64,000 nucleotides of DNA from Shewanella pealeana ATCC 700345 (GTDB lineage Bacteria > Pseudomonadota > Gammaproteobacteria > Enterobacterales > Shewanellaceae): the NCBI RefSeq assembly GCF_000018285.1, contig NC_009901.1, forward strand, positions 2,913,001 through 2,977,000, written 5' to 3'. The notes under the pieces were generated by a model, which worked only from the letters and a program-made list of their open reading frames with translations, ran no database searches and had not been told where the DNA came from. The position numbers were made by a program, and so were the translations under genes. Below, piece after piece: positions 55,293 through 64,000 of the stretch (within the stretch, counting starts at the first letter, position 1; each line of letters opens with the position of its first letter).

Positions 55293-58200
55293 TCATGCTT
55301 GAGCTATCTGATTTAAAATTCGCTTTTCTGAGATTGGATAAGCCGTACCTAACACCTGGGCAAAACAGGACACCCGATACTCTTCAATCATCCAGCGAGC
55401 TTCAATTAACACATCAGGGACAGGCATAGACTTAGGTAACTTAGCCAATTGTGCCCTCAGTAACTCTTGTACCTTATTGACGCTAAGCATATGCAAGCGG
55501 TCTCGGTTAGGGTCAACAGGTAACTTTTCTAGACGGTTTTCAATGCCTTTTAGATATCGGTTCAGGTCGCCTAATCGTTGCCAGCCAGATTGTTCTACAA
55601 AGCCTTTAAACACCAACTGGTCTAATTGGCTTTGAATATCACTCATCGCAAAAGCGATATCTAGACTTATTTTGCCCTTCAAGCGCTTCTTAATACGATT
55701 GTAGATGGTTAAGATCTCTTCGACCTTTAAGGCGATTTTCTCGGCGGTAGGGTTAAGCTCCTGCCTTACCCAGTCTTTGGCCTCGGCAAAGGCTGTTTCT
55801 GAACGAACGTCTATGCCCTTCTCATCCAGCAGCTGTTGTACAGCAGCCGATAAAATATCATCGATGAGAATATTTACTTGCCCAAATGGGTTGAAGTACA
55901 TCGCTAATTTGGCTTTGTTTGGTAAGGATTTTTGTAAGTGCTTTACCGGTGACGGAATATTAAGCAGCAATAAACGTTGTAAGCCGATACGATGCTGCTT
56001 TTGCGCCTCAAATTCATCATCAAATAATTTGATCGACACGCTGGTTTTATCATCCACCAGCGCCGGGAAAGCTTTAACTTCAAAGTTACCTTTCTTCTGC
56101 TCAAACTGCTTTGGTAAATCGCCAAAGGTCCATTGCTCAAGGCCTTTTTTCTCTATGCCTGAGTCCGCAACCTTTCGAATAGCTTGCACCACTTGGCCTT
56201 GCATACTGGCTTTTAACGGCTCTAGCTCACGGCCTTCTGCCAACAACTTGCCTTTATCGCCTTCAATTTTAAAGTTAACTAACAGGTGTTTAGCAAATTG
56301 TGACGAGTCAAAGTCATCTGGCGAAATACGCGTGCCGCTCATACGCAGCAGCTGTTTACACATGGCATCGACAAGAGGTAGCTCAAACGGTGTCATCGCC
56401 TGTAAACAAGCCTTGGCGTAATCAGGCGCTGGCACAAAGTTACGCCGCAGTGCCTTAGGCAGTGACTTGATGAGTGCAATGCACTTCTCTTCACGAAGGC
56501 CCGGTACTATCCAATCAAAGTCTTGCTCATCGACTTGGTTGATCAGTGCCACAGGAATATGCACAGAAACACCATCATCTGCTAGTGATGGTTCAAAATG
56601 ATAACTCACCTTAAGGACTAAGTTGCCTTTATGCCATTTCTCAGGAAAATCCAACGCAGAGATGTGGTCACTACTTCGTTGCATCAAGGTTTCACGCTCG
56701 AAATCGAGCAAATCAGGCGTTGTCTGCTTAGTTTTTTTCCACCACTTTACAAACTTAGGCGCGTTATAGATCCCATCTGGAATTTTAGGCTCGTAAAACG
56801 CATACAGCGCCTGCTCATCCACCAAAATATCGCGGCGACGGGACTTATGTTCAAGCGACTCAATATCTAGCAATAACTTTTGGTTATTAATAAAAAAGGC
56901 TTCATTGGTTCTGAGCTCACCGTCTGCCAGTGCCGAACGAATAAAGATCTCTCGCGCTTCAACAGGCTCAACGGGACCGTATTGCACCTTGCGTCGATTA
57001 ACTATTTGCAGGCCAAAAAGCACTTGGTTCTCTAATGCGACCACTGAGCCCAGCTTAGACTCAAAATGTGGCTCAACATAGTTCTTCTTCACCAGATGCG
57101 CCGCCAGTGGCTCAACCCACTCAGGTTGAATTTTGGCGCAGCAGCGAGCAAACAAACGCGAGGTTTCCGTCAGCTCCGCCGCCATAATCCACTTAGGGCC
57201 TTTTTTCGCTAATGGCGAGCCTGGGAACACAAAGAACTTGCGATTACGGGCGCCTAAGTATTCATTGTCTTTATCTTTAAAACCGATATGGCTTAACAGC
57301 CCCGTCAGTAACGAGCGGTGCAGTGCTTCATAGTCCAGCTCTTCGCTCGGCGAGTTCAGCTTCCATTTAAGCTCATGGGTCGCTTGCCTTAGCTGAGTGT
57401 ACAAATCTTGCCATTCACGAACGCGCAGATAAGCCAAGAACTCTGTCTTACACTGCTTTCTAAATTGGCTGCTGGACAGCTCTTTCTGGCTCTGCTTTAA
57501 ATAATCCCACAGATTAAGCCATGAGACGAAATCGGAGTCTTTGTCAGTGTAGCGACTATGAGCCTGATCTGCCGCCTGCTTTTTATCCATTGGGCGTTCG
57601 CGGGGATCTTGAATAGAAAGGCCCGCAGTGATCACTAAGGCTTCATGCAAACAGCCATTTTGCTGCGCCTCAATCACCATACGTGCTAGGCGGGGATCCA
57701 CGGGAATATGTGCCAACTGACGACCCAGCTGAGTAAGGTTTAGCTGACCTTTGTTTTGGATCACTGCCTGCAACTCTTCAAGCAATAAGAAACCATCTCG
57801 AATATAGCGAGAGTCAGGTGGCTGAATAAACGGGAAGCCTTCGATATCACCAAGCCCAATCGACAACATCTTCAAAATAACCGAGGCTAAGTTGGTGCGA
57901 AGAATTTCGGGATCGGTAAACTGAGGACGAGAGATAAAGTCATCTTCACTATAAAGCCTGATACAAATACCCGGAGCAACACGACCACAACGCCCTTGTC
58001 GCTGGTTAGCACTGGCTTGAGAGATTGGCTCAATAGGTAAACGCTGCACTTTAGTACGGTAACTATAGCGACTAATGCGCGCCGTGCCTGGGTCAATGAC
58101 ATAACGAATACCCGGTACCGTGAGAGAGGTTTCTGCTACGTTGGTCGCCAATACAATGCGGCGGCCTACATGGCTACTAAAGACTTTTGATTGCTCGCCG

Positions 58201-59180
58201 TAAGATAAACGAGCATACAAGGGTAAAATTTCAGTATCGCGATATTGACGACGATTAAGCTGCTCGGCGACGTCACGAATTTCACGCTCACCATTCATAA
58301 AAATAAGAATGTCGCCAAGGCCTTCCTGCATCAGCTCATCGGTTGCGGCGAAAATACCTTCAACAAGATCTAAATCTTCATCTTGGTCTTGCACCAATGG
58401 ACGATAACGAGTCTCTACCGGATAAGTACGGCCAGAGACTTCAATCACAGGGGCATTATTAAAGTGTTTAGAGAAGCGGTCCACGTCGATCGTCGCCGAG
58501 GTAATAATCACCTTAAGATCAGGGCGCTTATTCAGCACATTTTTCAAATAACCCAAGATAAAGTCGATATTCAGGCTACGTTCGTGTGCCTCATCGATAA
58601 TAATAGCGTCGTATTGATTTAAGTATTTATCATTCGTTAACTCGGCTAGCAAAATACCGTCGGTCATTAACTTGATATAGGAGTCACTGTTTATTGCATC
58701 GGCAAAGCGGACTTTAAAGCCAACAGCTTCGCCTAGTGGCGTATTCATCTCTTCAGCGATACGCGTGGCAACACTGCGCGCGGCTAATCTGCGAGGCTGA
58801 GTATGGCCAATTACGCCCCGAGAACCTAAGCCAAGTTCGAGACAGATTTTAGGCAACTGAGTCGTTTTACCCGAGCCGGTTTCACCCGCCACAATCACAA
58901 CCTGGTTTTCGGCTATCGCGGTGGCAATTTCGTCGCGCTTTTGCGATACAGGTAAACTATCGGGATAGGTAATTTTAGGGCGGTTAGCCAAACGCAACTC
59001 GACTTTCTGCCGAGACTCAAGCGCTAACAGCTCGAGGCTTTCAAGGGTAGCCGTTTTCTTTTCTGAGTCAGGATCTTTTCTGAGCCTAAACAGACGACGC
59101 CTAATTTTAGCGGCGTCCGCTTCATAACAGGATTTTAAGAATGCGTTAGATAAAGGATGCTGTTGCGAACTCAAGTGCAA
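55293..59180 (-). CDS. hrpA: ATP-dependent RNA helicase HrpA
   Basis: A 1295-residue DEAH-box helicase (E. coli 1300). Walker A is AGETGSGKTTQLPK near residue 95, the DEAH motif is IIDEAHERSLNID near 195, SATIDVDRFSKHF follows, and motif VI QRQGRCGRVAPG lies near 391. A helicase-associated domain, an OB-like fold and a long C-terminal HrpA-specific region follow. HrpA processes some mRNAs (daa fimbrial mRNA in E. coli) and helps resolve collided ribosomes. It has its own terminator. No operon partner is visible. Confidence 0.95.
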   Translation of the reverse strand: MHLSSQQHPLSNAFLKSCYEADAAKIRRRLFRLRKDPDSEKKTATLESLELLALESRQKVELRLANRPKITYPDSLPVSQKRDEIATAIAENQVVIVAGETGSGKTTQLPKICLELGLGSRGVIGHTQPRRLAARSVATRIAEEMNTPLGEAVGFKVRFADAINSDSYIKLMTDGILLAELTNDKYLNQYDAIIIDEAHERSLNIDFILGYLKNVLNKRPDLKVIITSATIDVDRFSKHFNNAPVIEVSGRTYPVETRYRPLVQDQDEDLDLVEGIFAATDELMQEGLGDILIFMNGEREIRDVAEQLNRRQYRDTEILPLYARLSYGEQSKVFSSHVGRRIVLATNVAETSLTVPGIRYVIDPGTARISRYSYRTKVQRLPIEPISQASANQRQGRCGRVAPGICIRLYSEDDFISRPQFTDPEILRTNLASVILKMLSIGLGDIEGFPFIQPPDSRYIRDGFLLLEELQAVIQNKGQLNLTQLGRQLAHIPVDPRLARMVIEAQQNGCLHEALVITAGLSIQDPRERPMDKKQAADQAHSRYTDKDSDFVSWLNLWDYLKQSQKELSSSQFRKQCKTEFLAYLRVREWQDLYTQLRQATHELKWKLNSPSEELDYEALHRSLLTGLLSHIGFKDKDNEYLGARNRKFFVFPGSPLAKKGPKWIMAAELTETSRLFARCCAKIQPEWVEPLAAHLVKKNYVEPHFESKLGSVVALENQVLFGLQIVNRRKVQYGPVEPVEAREIFIRSALADGELRTNEAFFINNQKLLLDIESLEHKSRRRDILVDEQALYAFYEPKIPDGIYNAPKFVKWWKKTKQTTPDLLDFERETLMQRSSDHISALDFPEKWHKGNLVLKVSYHFEPSLADDGVSVHIPVALINQVDEQDFDWIVPGLREEKCIALIKSLPKALRRNFVPAPDYAKACLQAMTPFELPLVDAMCKQLLRMSGTRISPDDFDSSQFAKHLLVNFKIEGDKGKLLAEGRELEPLKASMQGQVVQAIRKVADSGIEKKGLEQWTFGDLPKQFEQKKGNFEVKAFPALVDDKTSVSIKLFDDEFEAQKQHRIGLQRLLLLNIPSPVKHLQKSLPNKAKLAMYFNPFGQVNILIDDILSAAVQQLLDEKGIDVRSETAFAEAKDWVRQELNPTAEKIALKVEEILTIYNRIKKRLKGKISLDIAFAMSDIQSQLDQLVFKGFVEQSGWQRLGDLNRYLKGIENRLEKLPVDPNRDRLHMLSVNKVQELLRAQLAKLPKSMPVPDVLIEARWMIEEYRVSCFAQVLGTAYPISEKRILNQIAQA

Positions 59181-59314
59181 ATTCCATAGCCAAGACGAAA
59201 GAGAGTGATCCTAGCAAGGAACGCGGGAGGTTGGTATAGCCGTCTTAAAAATACTTTATCTTCTCAAGCCTAACACGGCATTTTAGTCGGTGTTTCGCCT
59301 TGATATCGATATTC

Positions 59315-59352
59315 TTTGATAAGAGTTGGCGCCATGATCAACTCTTATCAAA
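59315..59352 (-). terminator. Hairpin after the CBS gene
   Basis: Perfect 13-base arms TTTGATAAGAGTT and complement around a 12-base loop, just past the stop of the CBS gene. No T-run follows, so it may stabilise the mRNA end as well as terminate. Confidence 0.6.
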
Positions 59353-59382
59353 TTACCACTCTAACAAATCGCTAATTTGTCA

Positions 59383-59799
59383 TTAAGCGGGTGATAGATA
59401 ACACTGCTGCATATAAGTGTTAATCGCTTCGAGTACGTTCGCACGGCTAATGGTACCTACCACCTTACCCTCTTCGACCACAGGATAGATTTTTGGCTTA
59501 GGCCCCAGCATCTGCTCAGCCAGTTGCAGCACACTCGAATCAGGCGTGACAGAGAGCACATCTGTGCGCATACAATCTTTCACTATCGCAATTAAGTCAC
59601 AGTGGTAGCTACTTTTCAGCATTACGGCAAGACAGTCCTGTTGTGATAAGAATCCCACTAGTTGCCCATCAGCTTCAACGACTGGTGCGCCAATCTTTGT
59701 ATGCTTTAGCAGTTGTTCTACAGCGGTCGCTAGCGACATAGAAGGCGTTAACAATACAGGATGGCGATCCATGTGCTCTTTTACATTGATTGAATCCAT
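59383..59799 (-). CDS. CBS-domain protein
   Basis: A 138-residue protein made of two CBS motifs: residues about 8-62 (MDRHPVLLTPSMSLATAVEQLL..GAPVVEADGQLVGFLSQQDCL, given as key parts) and 72-130 (MRTDVLSVTPDSSVLQLAEQML..IYPVVEEGKVVGTISRANVL). A CBS pair binds adenosine nucleotides and often regulates a partner. There is no second domain, so it is a stand-alone sensor or regulator. No neighbour suggests the partner. Confidence 0.9.
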   Translation of the reverse strand: MDSINVKEHMDRHPVLLTPSMSLATAVEQLLKHTKIGAPVVEADGQLVGFLSQQDCLAVMLKSSYHCDLIAIVKDCMRTDVLSVTPDSSVLQLAEQMLGPKPKIYPVVEEGKVVGTISRANVLEAINTYMQQCYLSPA

Positions 59800-59941
59800 T
59801 TCGTTCCCCTATTTGGTTGTTCTATTGTTAGTTTAGCTAAGATTGAATAACTAGGGCGGAGATTAAAGCGATAAGCTTAATCGAAAGGATCAATAGCGAC
59901 GGGGAACTAGCACTATCTCCCTTAATTGAATAATCAAATGC

Positions 59942-60481
59942 TTATGTTTTATTCACACTTCTGAGAATTGCATCTGACTCAACTAATGCGTCGATAACCT
60001 TTTTAACTCCTGTCGATTCAAAAGTAACACCAGCGACCTCTAAACCATTAAATAAAGCATAGGTAATGCTATTTAATTTTTGGTCTTCAATTTTAGAGAA
60101 GCCTGAGGAAAAAACATATTCAGCAGATAATTCGCCATCCATGCAATAATTATTGCTCACAACCCTCATGTATTTATGACCCACTAAAATAATAGATTCA
60201 ACTGTATGTGGTACTTGTTCATTAGCATTACAACTACCAATATTTTCAACCAGCTTCACAGAATGGCGACCATCTAGATAATTCTTAATCTGTGCAATCA
60301 TTTCCGTACCATTATCTCGTACAGCAGTACCAACAGCACTGACAGTGTAATCATGCTGTTGATTCACAATCCAATGATGTGCGGTTGTTTCATCGCCTGA
60401 AGTTATGGAGGTGTTTTGTGTAACGCAGCCACTTAACATAGTTATGCTACAAGTAATTAATATTGAAAAATACTGTTTCAC
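59942..60481 (-). CDS. Hypothetical lipoprotein
   Basis: A 179-residue protein when started at GTG 60481, which gives the lipoprotein signal MKQYFSILITCSITMLSGC (lipobox LSGC). An upstream frame to 60544 would put unrelated residues before the signal, so I prefer the GTG. An AAGAG lies about 10 bases upstream. The mature part begins with a polar stretch and has paired Cys (GSCNANEQ, NNYCMDGE) likely to form a disulfide, ending in VIDALVESDAILRSVNKT. I do not recognise the family. It probably lies in the outer or inner membrane facing the periplasm. Confidence 0.6.
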   Translation of the reverse strand: MKQYFSILITCSITMLSGCVTQNTSITSGDETTAHHWIVNQQHDYTVSAVGTAVRDNGTEMIAQIKNYLDGRHSVKLVENIGSCNANEQVPHTVESIILVGHKYMRVVSNNYCMDGELSAEYVFSSGFSKIEDQKLNSITYALFNGLEVAGVTFESTGVKKVIDALVESDAILRSVNKT

Positions 60482-60747
60482 AGTCGTAGGTCTCTTTATA
60501 GGCAATATTTGATATAATATTGCTCCACTTCCTCTAAATAGCATTTAAGTAATCAAAGATTTCTAATAAAACTAATTGAGCTTGCATGAAAATGCTGAAG
60601 GGGGGTTATTTTTATTTACAATCAATCGATTATAACCGACAAAAGTTTGGCATCAACCTCTGACAGTCAATCTTCTGACTCTTATCTCAATAAAAACAAT
60701 CCACTCAAAGTGAGTCACTAGTTTAGGGGGGAAAATTAGAGCTGACA

Positions 60748-60795
60748 GTAAAAGAGCCACCTACTGAAGTAAGTGGTTTAGGGCTGAAAACAAAA
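60748..60795 (+). mobile_element. Minimal 48-base derivative of the palindrome-ended element
   Basis: The left boundary GTAAAAGAGCC of the 399-base element joins directly to the right stem-loop (CCACCTACTGAAGTAAGTGG, one arm mutated) and tail TTTAGGGCTGAAAACAAAA. It is what remains if the two end stem-loops recombine and the middle is lost. Its tail runs into the T-run of the gpt terminator. Confidence 0.65.
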
Positions 60796-60819
60796 AAACC
60801 GAGGCTAGGCATCGGTTTT
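60795..60819 (-). terminator. gpt rho-independent terminator
   Basis: AAAACCGA and its complement around a nine-base loop, 17 bases past the gpt stop. On the minus strand a T-run follows, and it is extended by the tail of the 48-base element. Confidence 0.88.
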
Positions 60820-60835
60820 ATTTAAATCTAATTTA

Positions 60836-61291
60836 TTACTTACAAAGTGGCTCTCTAAAGCTCACGCCTGTATCCCAAGGCTGCTCAATCCATGTGTCTT
60901 GTGCGATATCAACGATATAATCATCGACTAATGGCTTACCGGCAGGTTTTGCACAAACGGTCACAAACTTAGCCTTAGGGTAAATTTCACGAACGATTTT
61001 TGCTGTCGAACCACTATCAACTAAATCATCAATAACGATAAAGCCTTCACCGTCGCCTGGTGCTTGCTTAATGATTTTAGTTTCACGTTGGTGATCATGA
61101 TCGTAGCTAGAGATACAGATGGTATCTACATTACGAATACCTAATTCGCGAGCTAGAATAGCCGCAGGTACTAATCCGCCGCGGCTTACCGCAATAATGC
61201 CTGTCCACTGCTCTGCAGGTAATAGGCGCTCAGCCAACTCACGGGTATAACCTTGCATTTGATCCCAAGTGATCAGAAATTTCTTGCTCAT
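60836..61291 (-). CDS. gpt: Xanthine-guanine phosphoribosyltransferase
   Basis: A 151-residue protein that matches E. coli Gpt (152) throughout, including the PRPP-binding loop [16 protein letters not shown] near 80-95, [21 protein letters not shown] and [12 protein letters not shown]. It salvages xanthine and guanine to their monophosphates. The ATG at 61291 ([11 protein letters not shown]) follows AAAGG with normal spacing. A TTG two codons earlier is unlikely. Confidence 0.96.
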   Translation of the reverse strand: MSKKFLITWDQMQGYTRELAERLLPAEQWTGIIAVSRGGLVPAAILARELGIRNVDTICISSYDHDHQRETKIIKQAPGDGEGFIVIDDLVDSGSTAKIVREIYPKAKFVTVCAKPAGKPLVDDYIVDIAQDTWIEQPWDTGVSFREPLCK

Positions 61292-61578
61292 GTGCAACCT
61301 TTTATGCGTATTCGCTATTTTAGGGGAAAGAGATTGCGCGGCATTTTGGCTTGTTATTCAGATCCATACAAATTTATGTTCGTGATGTATTTCACAGATT
61401 TCGATTAACTTAGCAATGATAGGGTGCAGCATTGAAAGAGTTAGATAAAAGCGTTACACAATCGGTAACGACTCTATAGGTTATTGTTAGTGATTATGTT
61501 GGAACTCAATGCTTGTGATAGGTTAAAACTGACTTGCAATCGACCTAGCTTATTAAAATATTTTACAGCGGTATTGCT

Positions 61579-61917
61579 CTAGGTTAAATCAGTACTTTTC
61601 AATTGCTGGTACTTCTCTAATACACCGTTGCGAACTAGGCCACGTTTTACGTTAGTGCACAGTTTGCCAAAACGACGAATGTCATCGAATTGTGGGATCT
61701 GACCATTAGTGATCGCCGCTTCCCAATAACTGAGTTCAGTATCGACTAATTCTAATAACTTTTTAGGACACCCCTGACAATTACCGTCAGGGCCACAGAC
61801 AAAAGTCTCAGACTCGTATAACGGAAACTCCAGCTTCACCTGCTCGATAATGTGCAGCATAGCTGTCTTTCTATCAGGCTTTTGAGCTATCGTGCTTTGT
61901 GAATTTTCAGTCGTCAT
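61579..61917 (-). CDS. Conserved hypothetical protein with CX5CX2C motif
   Basis: A 112-residue soluble protein. The segment FVCGPDGNCQGCPKKLLELV (near 39-58) carries three Cys in the spacing CX5CX2C, and a further Cys is in RRFGKLCTNVKRG near 87. This looks like a small metal or iron-sulfur site. I recall nothing that fixes a function, though similar short proteins occur in marine gammaproteobacteria. It has no close operon neighbour (281 bases to gpt, more than 200 to the isoaspartyl peptidase). Confidence 0.7.
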   Translation of the reverse strand: MTTENSQSTIAQKPDRKTAMLHIIEQVKLEFPLYESETFVCGPDGNCQGCPKKLLELVDTELSYWEAAITNGQIPQFDDIRRFGKLCTNVKRGLVRNGVLEKYQQLKSTDLT

Positions 61918-62126
61918 CAGATAATTCGCGAGGTTTAATTTCGCTCATTATATAACCTTACAAACAGTTTTATTAGTAAATAATAATTTAACTCGTTTGT
62001 TGGGTCTAAAATGATAAAGCTTAAGGCAAAATACTAAAGCGTGTAAAAGCGCACCAAGCTCAGAATAGTGAACTTAAGTGCGCGTCGTCATAGATAAAGT
62101 GAGTAAAATGAATGTTCACAAGTTGG

Positions 62127-63224
62127 TTATAAATCTGACCAGATCATCACTTGCGCAGGTTCATTATTTTTTCGTGTAGCTCGGTACATGCCCTCAGTGT
62201 TAAAGGGCGTGGCGATATTGCCGCGTTGATCGATGGCGATCACACCGCCAGTGCCACCAGCCGTAATAAGCCGTTGATTAATCACTTCATCGGCTGCTTG
62301 AATAATCGATTTCTTCTGATATTTCACCTTAGCGCAAATATCCCCCGCCACATGGTAGCGAATAAAGTACTCTCCGTGGCCAGTTGCCGACACGGCGCAA
62401 ACACCGTTCTCGGCATAGGTGCCAGCACCTATAATGGGCGAGTCTCCAATGCGGCCAAATCGCTTTGCCGTCATGCCCCCAGTTGAGGTTCCTGCCGCTA
62501 AATTACCATTTTGATCTAGGGCTACTGCGCCCACAGTACCGAACTTATAGTCAAACTCGCTATAATCGAGGGCACTTTGTTTATAATTATGGTGAGAATT
62601 AGGGCCAGTACTAGAGCCTGTACTCAATCCTGTGCTTGCTTGATATTCAGGGCTCGACTCCGCTTTTTGAATTTTCTCTTTAGCACTCTTTAACTGCTGA
62701 TAACGGCTTTCAGTATCAAATGAATTAACTGGCACTAATTGAAAACCCTGAGTCAGTGCAAATTCCTCTGCACCTTGGCCAGATAGCATCACATGAGGAG
62801 ATTTTTCCATTACAGTCATTGCTAAATCAATTGGATTTTTAATATGTTTCACTCCGGCCACCGCTCCGGCATTCATGGTTTTTCCATCCATAATCGACGC
62901 GTCCATCTCGTGGCTGCCATCATAGGTATACACAGCGCCGAGCCCCGCATTAAATAGCGGACTATTTTCTAGGATATTAATCGATGCACGAACGGCTGAT
63001 AAGCTGTCCCCCCCTTTTGCGAGAATATCGTAACCCGCGTCGACGGCTTGTTGGAGTTTGTCGCGATAAGATTTTTGCTGCTCGGGTGTCAAATTAGCCT
63101 TAGAGATGGTGCCTGCGCCACCATGAATCGCAATTGAAAACGGCTTATCACTGGCCATGGTACCTGTCGAAATGAGTGACGATAAAACAAGCAAGACTGT
63201 ACTACGGAGCATCGTATACTTCAC
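62127..63224 (-). CDS. iaaA: Isoaspartyl peptidase/L-asparaginase (Ntn hydrolase)
   Basis: A 365-residue plant-type asparaginase when started at GTG 63224, which has an AGGA eight bases upstream and gives a signal peptide (MKYTMLRSTVLLVLSSLISTGTMA) typical of exported members. Autocleavage exposes the nucleophile Thr in KFG-TVGAVALDQNGN (Thr about 230 here), followed by GTSTGGMTAKRFGRIGDSPIIGAG. A Ser/Gly/Thr-rich linker just before the cleavage site is longer than usual. It removes isoaspartyl residues from peptides and hydrolyses asparagine. An in-frame ATG at 63266 would extend it without leader character. Confidence 0.9.
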   Translation of the reverse strand: MKYTMLRSTVLLVLSSLISTGTMASDKPFSIAIHGGAGTISKANLTPEQQKSYRDKLQQAVDAGYDILAKGGDSLSAVRASINILENSPLFNAGLGAVYTYDGSHEMDASIMDGKTMNAGAVAGVKHIKNPIDLAMTVMEKSPHVMLSGQGAEEFALTQGFQLVPVNSFDTESRYQQLKSAKEKIQKAESSPEYQASTGLSTGSSTGPNSHHNYKQSALDYSEFDYKFGTVGAVALDQNGNLAAGTSTGGMTAKRFGRIGDSPIIGAGTYAENGVCAVSATGHGEYFIRYHVAGDICAKVKYQKKSIIQAADEVINQRLITAGGTGGVIAIDQRGNIATPFNTEGMYRATRKNNEPAQVMIWSDL

Positions 63225-63359
63225 AAACTGTATCCTATTGTATTTATTTGCTCTCTTTGTAACCATTTTCGGCCATAATTACAATCAGCAACTTGCTTGA
63301 GTTAACGATTCTAGTGACAATAGCTTGTCTCAATTAAACTAATGATAAGAGTCTAATTT

Positions 63360-64000
63360 TTGTTAATAAGTTTGCTTCGTGTGCTGACCATAACTTTTCT
63401 GCTTGTCAGTGTTATATGCGTGACATTTTCCGTTCGAGCCAATGACTGGTTAACACTCAAAATTAATGGCGTTGAAGGTAGTCTCGAACGTAACGTAAAG
63501 GCTCACCTTGGTGCTCTACCCGAATCGAGTGTGCAACGCCGTGCTTTTATCTTTAATGCCGAAGACAACATAGAGGCCGCGATGCATTCTATGGGCTATT
63601 ATCACAGCCGTGTTTCTCAAAATGTTATTAATAATGAAAAACGTGCTTGGGTGTTAAATCTAGACATAGATGCAGGTAAGCCCACGCTTATCAGCTGGGT
63701 TGATATTCAGGTCAAAGGTGAGATGCGTAATGATCCGATCTTTGAAAAATGGCTCAGCCAATTAAAAGTCAGGCCAGGCGACAGACTCAATCACGGTGTT
63801 TATGAAGATGTGAAAGCGCAACTGCTAACACTGGCACTGGCACGTGGTTATTTTGATGGTAAGTTTGATCAAGCTGAAATTGCGGTAAATCGCGACTTTA
63901 ACACCGCAAAAATCTCGCTCTACTATGACTCTGGTAAACGCTACCACATAGGAAAAGTCAGCTTTACTGGATCTAACTTAGAGCCACAAATTTTAGAAGA
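63360..64000 (+). CDS. tamA: TamA-like outer-membrane assembly factor, N-terminal part
   Basis: Partial: the frame opens after a stop at 63354 and runs to the window edge. The first start is TTG 63360 with AAGAG nine bases upstream. A signal segment (LLRVLTITFLLVSVICVTFSVRA) is followed by successive POTRA-like modules: LKINGVEGSLERNVKAHLG, ISWVDIQVKGEMRNDPIF, then YHIGKVSFTGSNLEPQILEE. This layout is that of TamA, which with TamB helps insert autotransporters and moves lipids. The barrel would lie beyond the window. BamA itself has five POTRA and a different opening. Confidence 0.82.
   Translation, partial: MLISLLRVLTITFLLVSVICVTFSVRANDWLTLKINGVEGSLERNVKAHLGALPESSVQRRAFIFNAEDNIEAAMHSMGYYHSRVSQNVINNEKRAWVLNLDIDAGKPTLISWVDIQVKGEMRNDPIFEKWLSQLKVRPGDRLNHGVYEDVKAQLLTLALARGYFDGKFDQAEIAVNRDFNTAKISLYYDSGKRYHIGKVSFTGSNLEPQILE

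Noticed and set aside
55705..56421. A 238-codon plus-strand open frame
   Set aside because: It lies wholly antisense to hrpA and its composition (Ser/Cys/Lys-rich) is that of a reversed coding strand.

Overview
The window looks like a chromosomal segment of a marine Shewanella-type gammaproteobacterium. The signs are a complete periplasmic nitrate reductase operon of the napEDABC (Nap-alpha) type, a fadE promoter carrying both PsrA-like and FadR-like sites, an array of tRNA-Asp genes next to dnaQ, and close protein similarity to enterobacterial housekeeping genes with moderate G+C. The species assignment is inference from gene content. Much of the neighbourhood keeps enterobacterial synteny: yafJ and fadE sit together, and mltD, gloB, yafS, rnhA, dnaQ and tRNA-Asp run in the E. 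coli order, with a LysR gene inserted between yafS and rnhA.

Layout. 0-9.7 kb: a partial exported protein, an alkyltransferase-like protein, a DUF3108 protein, yafJ, fadE with its operators, a HemN/HutW-like radical SAM protein, a two-gene operon of small exported proteins, and a serine permease. 9.7-16 kb: a 399-bp palindrome-ended repeat, a chemoreceptor with two CHASE3-like repeats, a truncated MAPEG-like gene, a ClpP-like periplasmic protein and a CPA1 antiporter. 16-17.1 kb: a 23.6-copy GCTAGGT heptamer array, a decayed tRNA-Asp copy with its decayed terminator, and four tRNA-Asp genes with a clear promoter and terminator. 17.1-27.6 kb: a TIGR03503-like protein, dnaQ/rnhA, a LysR regulator, yafS, gloB, mltD, a BsuPI-like lipoprotein, an AsmA-family protein, an RraA-family protein and a coiled-coil protein. 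28-38 kb: msrPQ, rmuC, slt, an orphan reading frame, and the MoxR/DUF58/transglutaminase trio. 38-47.6 kb: recC-recB-recD. 47.8-54.4 kb: ddl, an intact IS3-family insertion sequence with a 3-bp CCT target duplication, and napEDABC. 54.4-64 kb: a second copy of the palindrome-ended repeat in inverse orientation, hrpA, a CBS protein, a lipoprotein, a 48-bp minimal derivative of the same repeat, gpt, a Cys-motif protein, an isoaspartyl peptidase, and the start of a tamA-like gene.

How the genes work together. napE-D-A-B-C should form one anaerobic transcript behind an FNR box and a 7-2-7 NarP-type palindrome, with NapC passing quinol electrons to NapAB. recC, recB and recD are tightly or translationally coupled. 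msrP and msrQ form the periplasmic methionine sulfoxide repair pair. slt and mltD provide murein turnover.

The least explained material is (1) the family of about 400-bp elements, which have stem-loops at both ends, several internal stems and a conserved 32-codon frame, together with a 48-bp end-to-end derivative; (2) the heptamer array beside the tRNA cluster; and (3) the small exported Arg/Glu-repeat protein and its partner. I did not find a clearly new enzymatic or defence system. The palindrome-ended elements are the best candidate for something undescribed.
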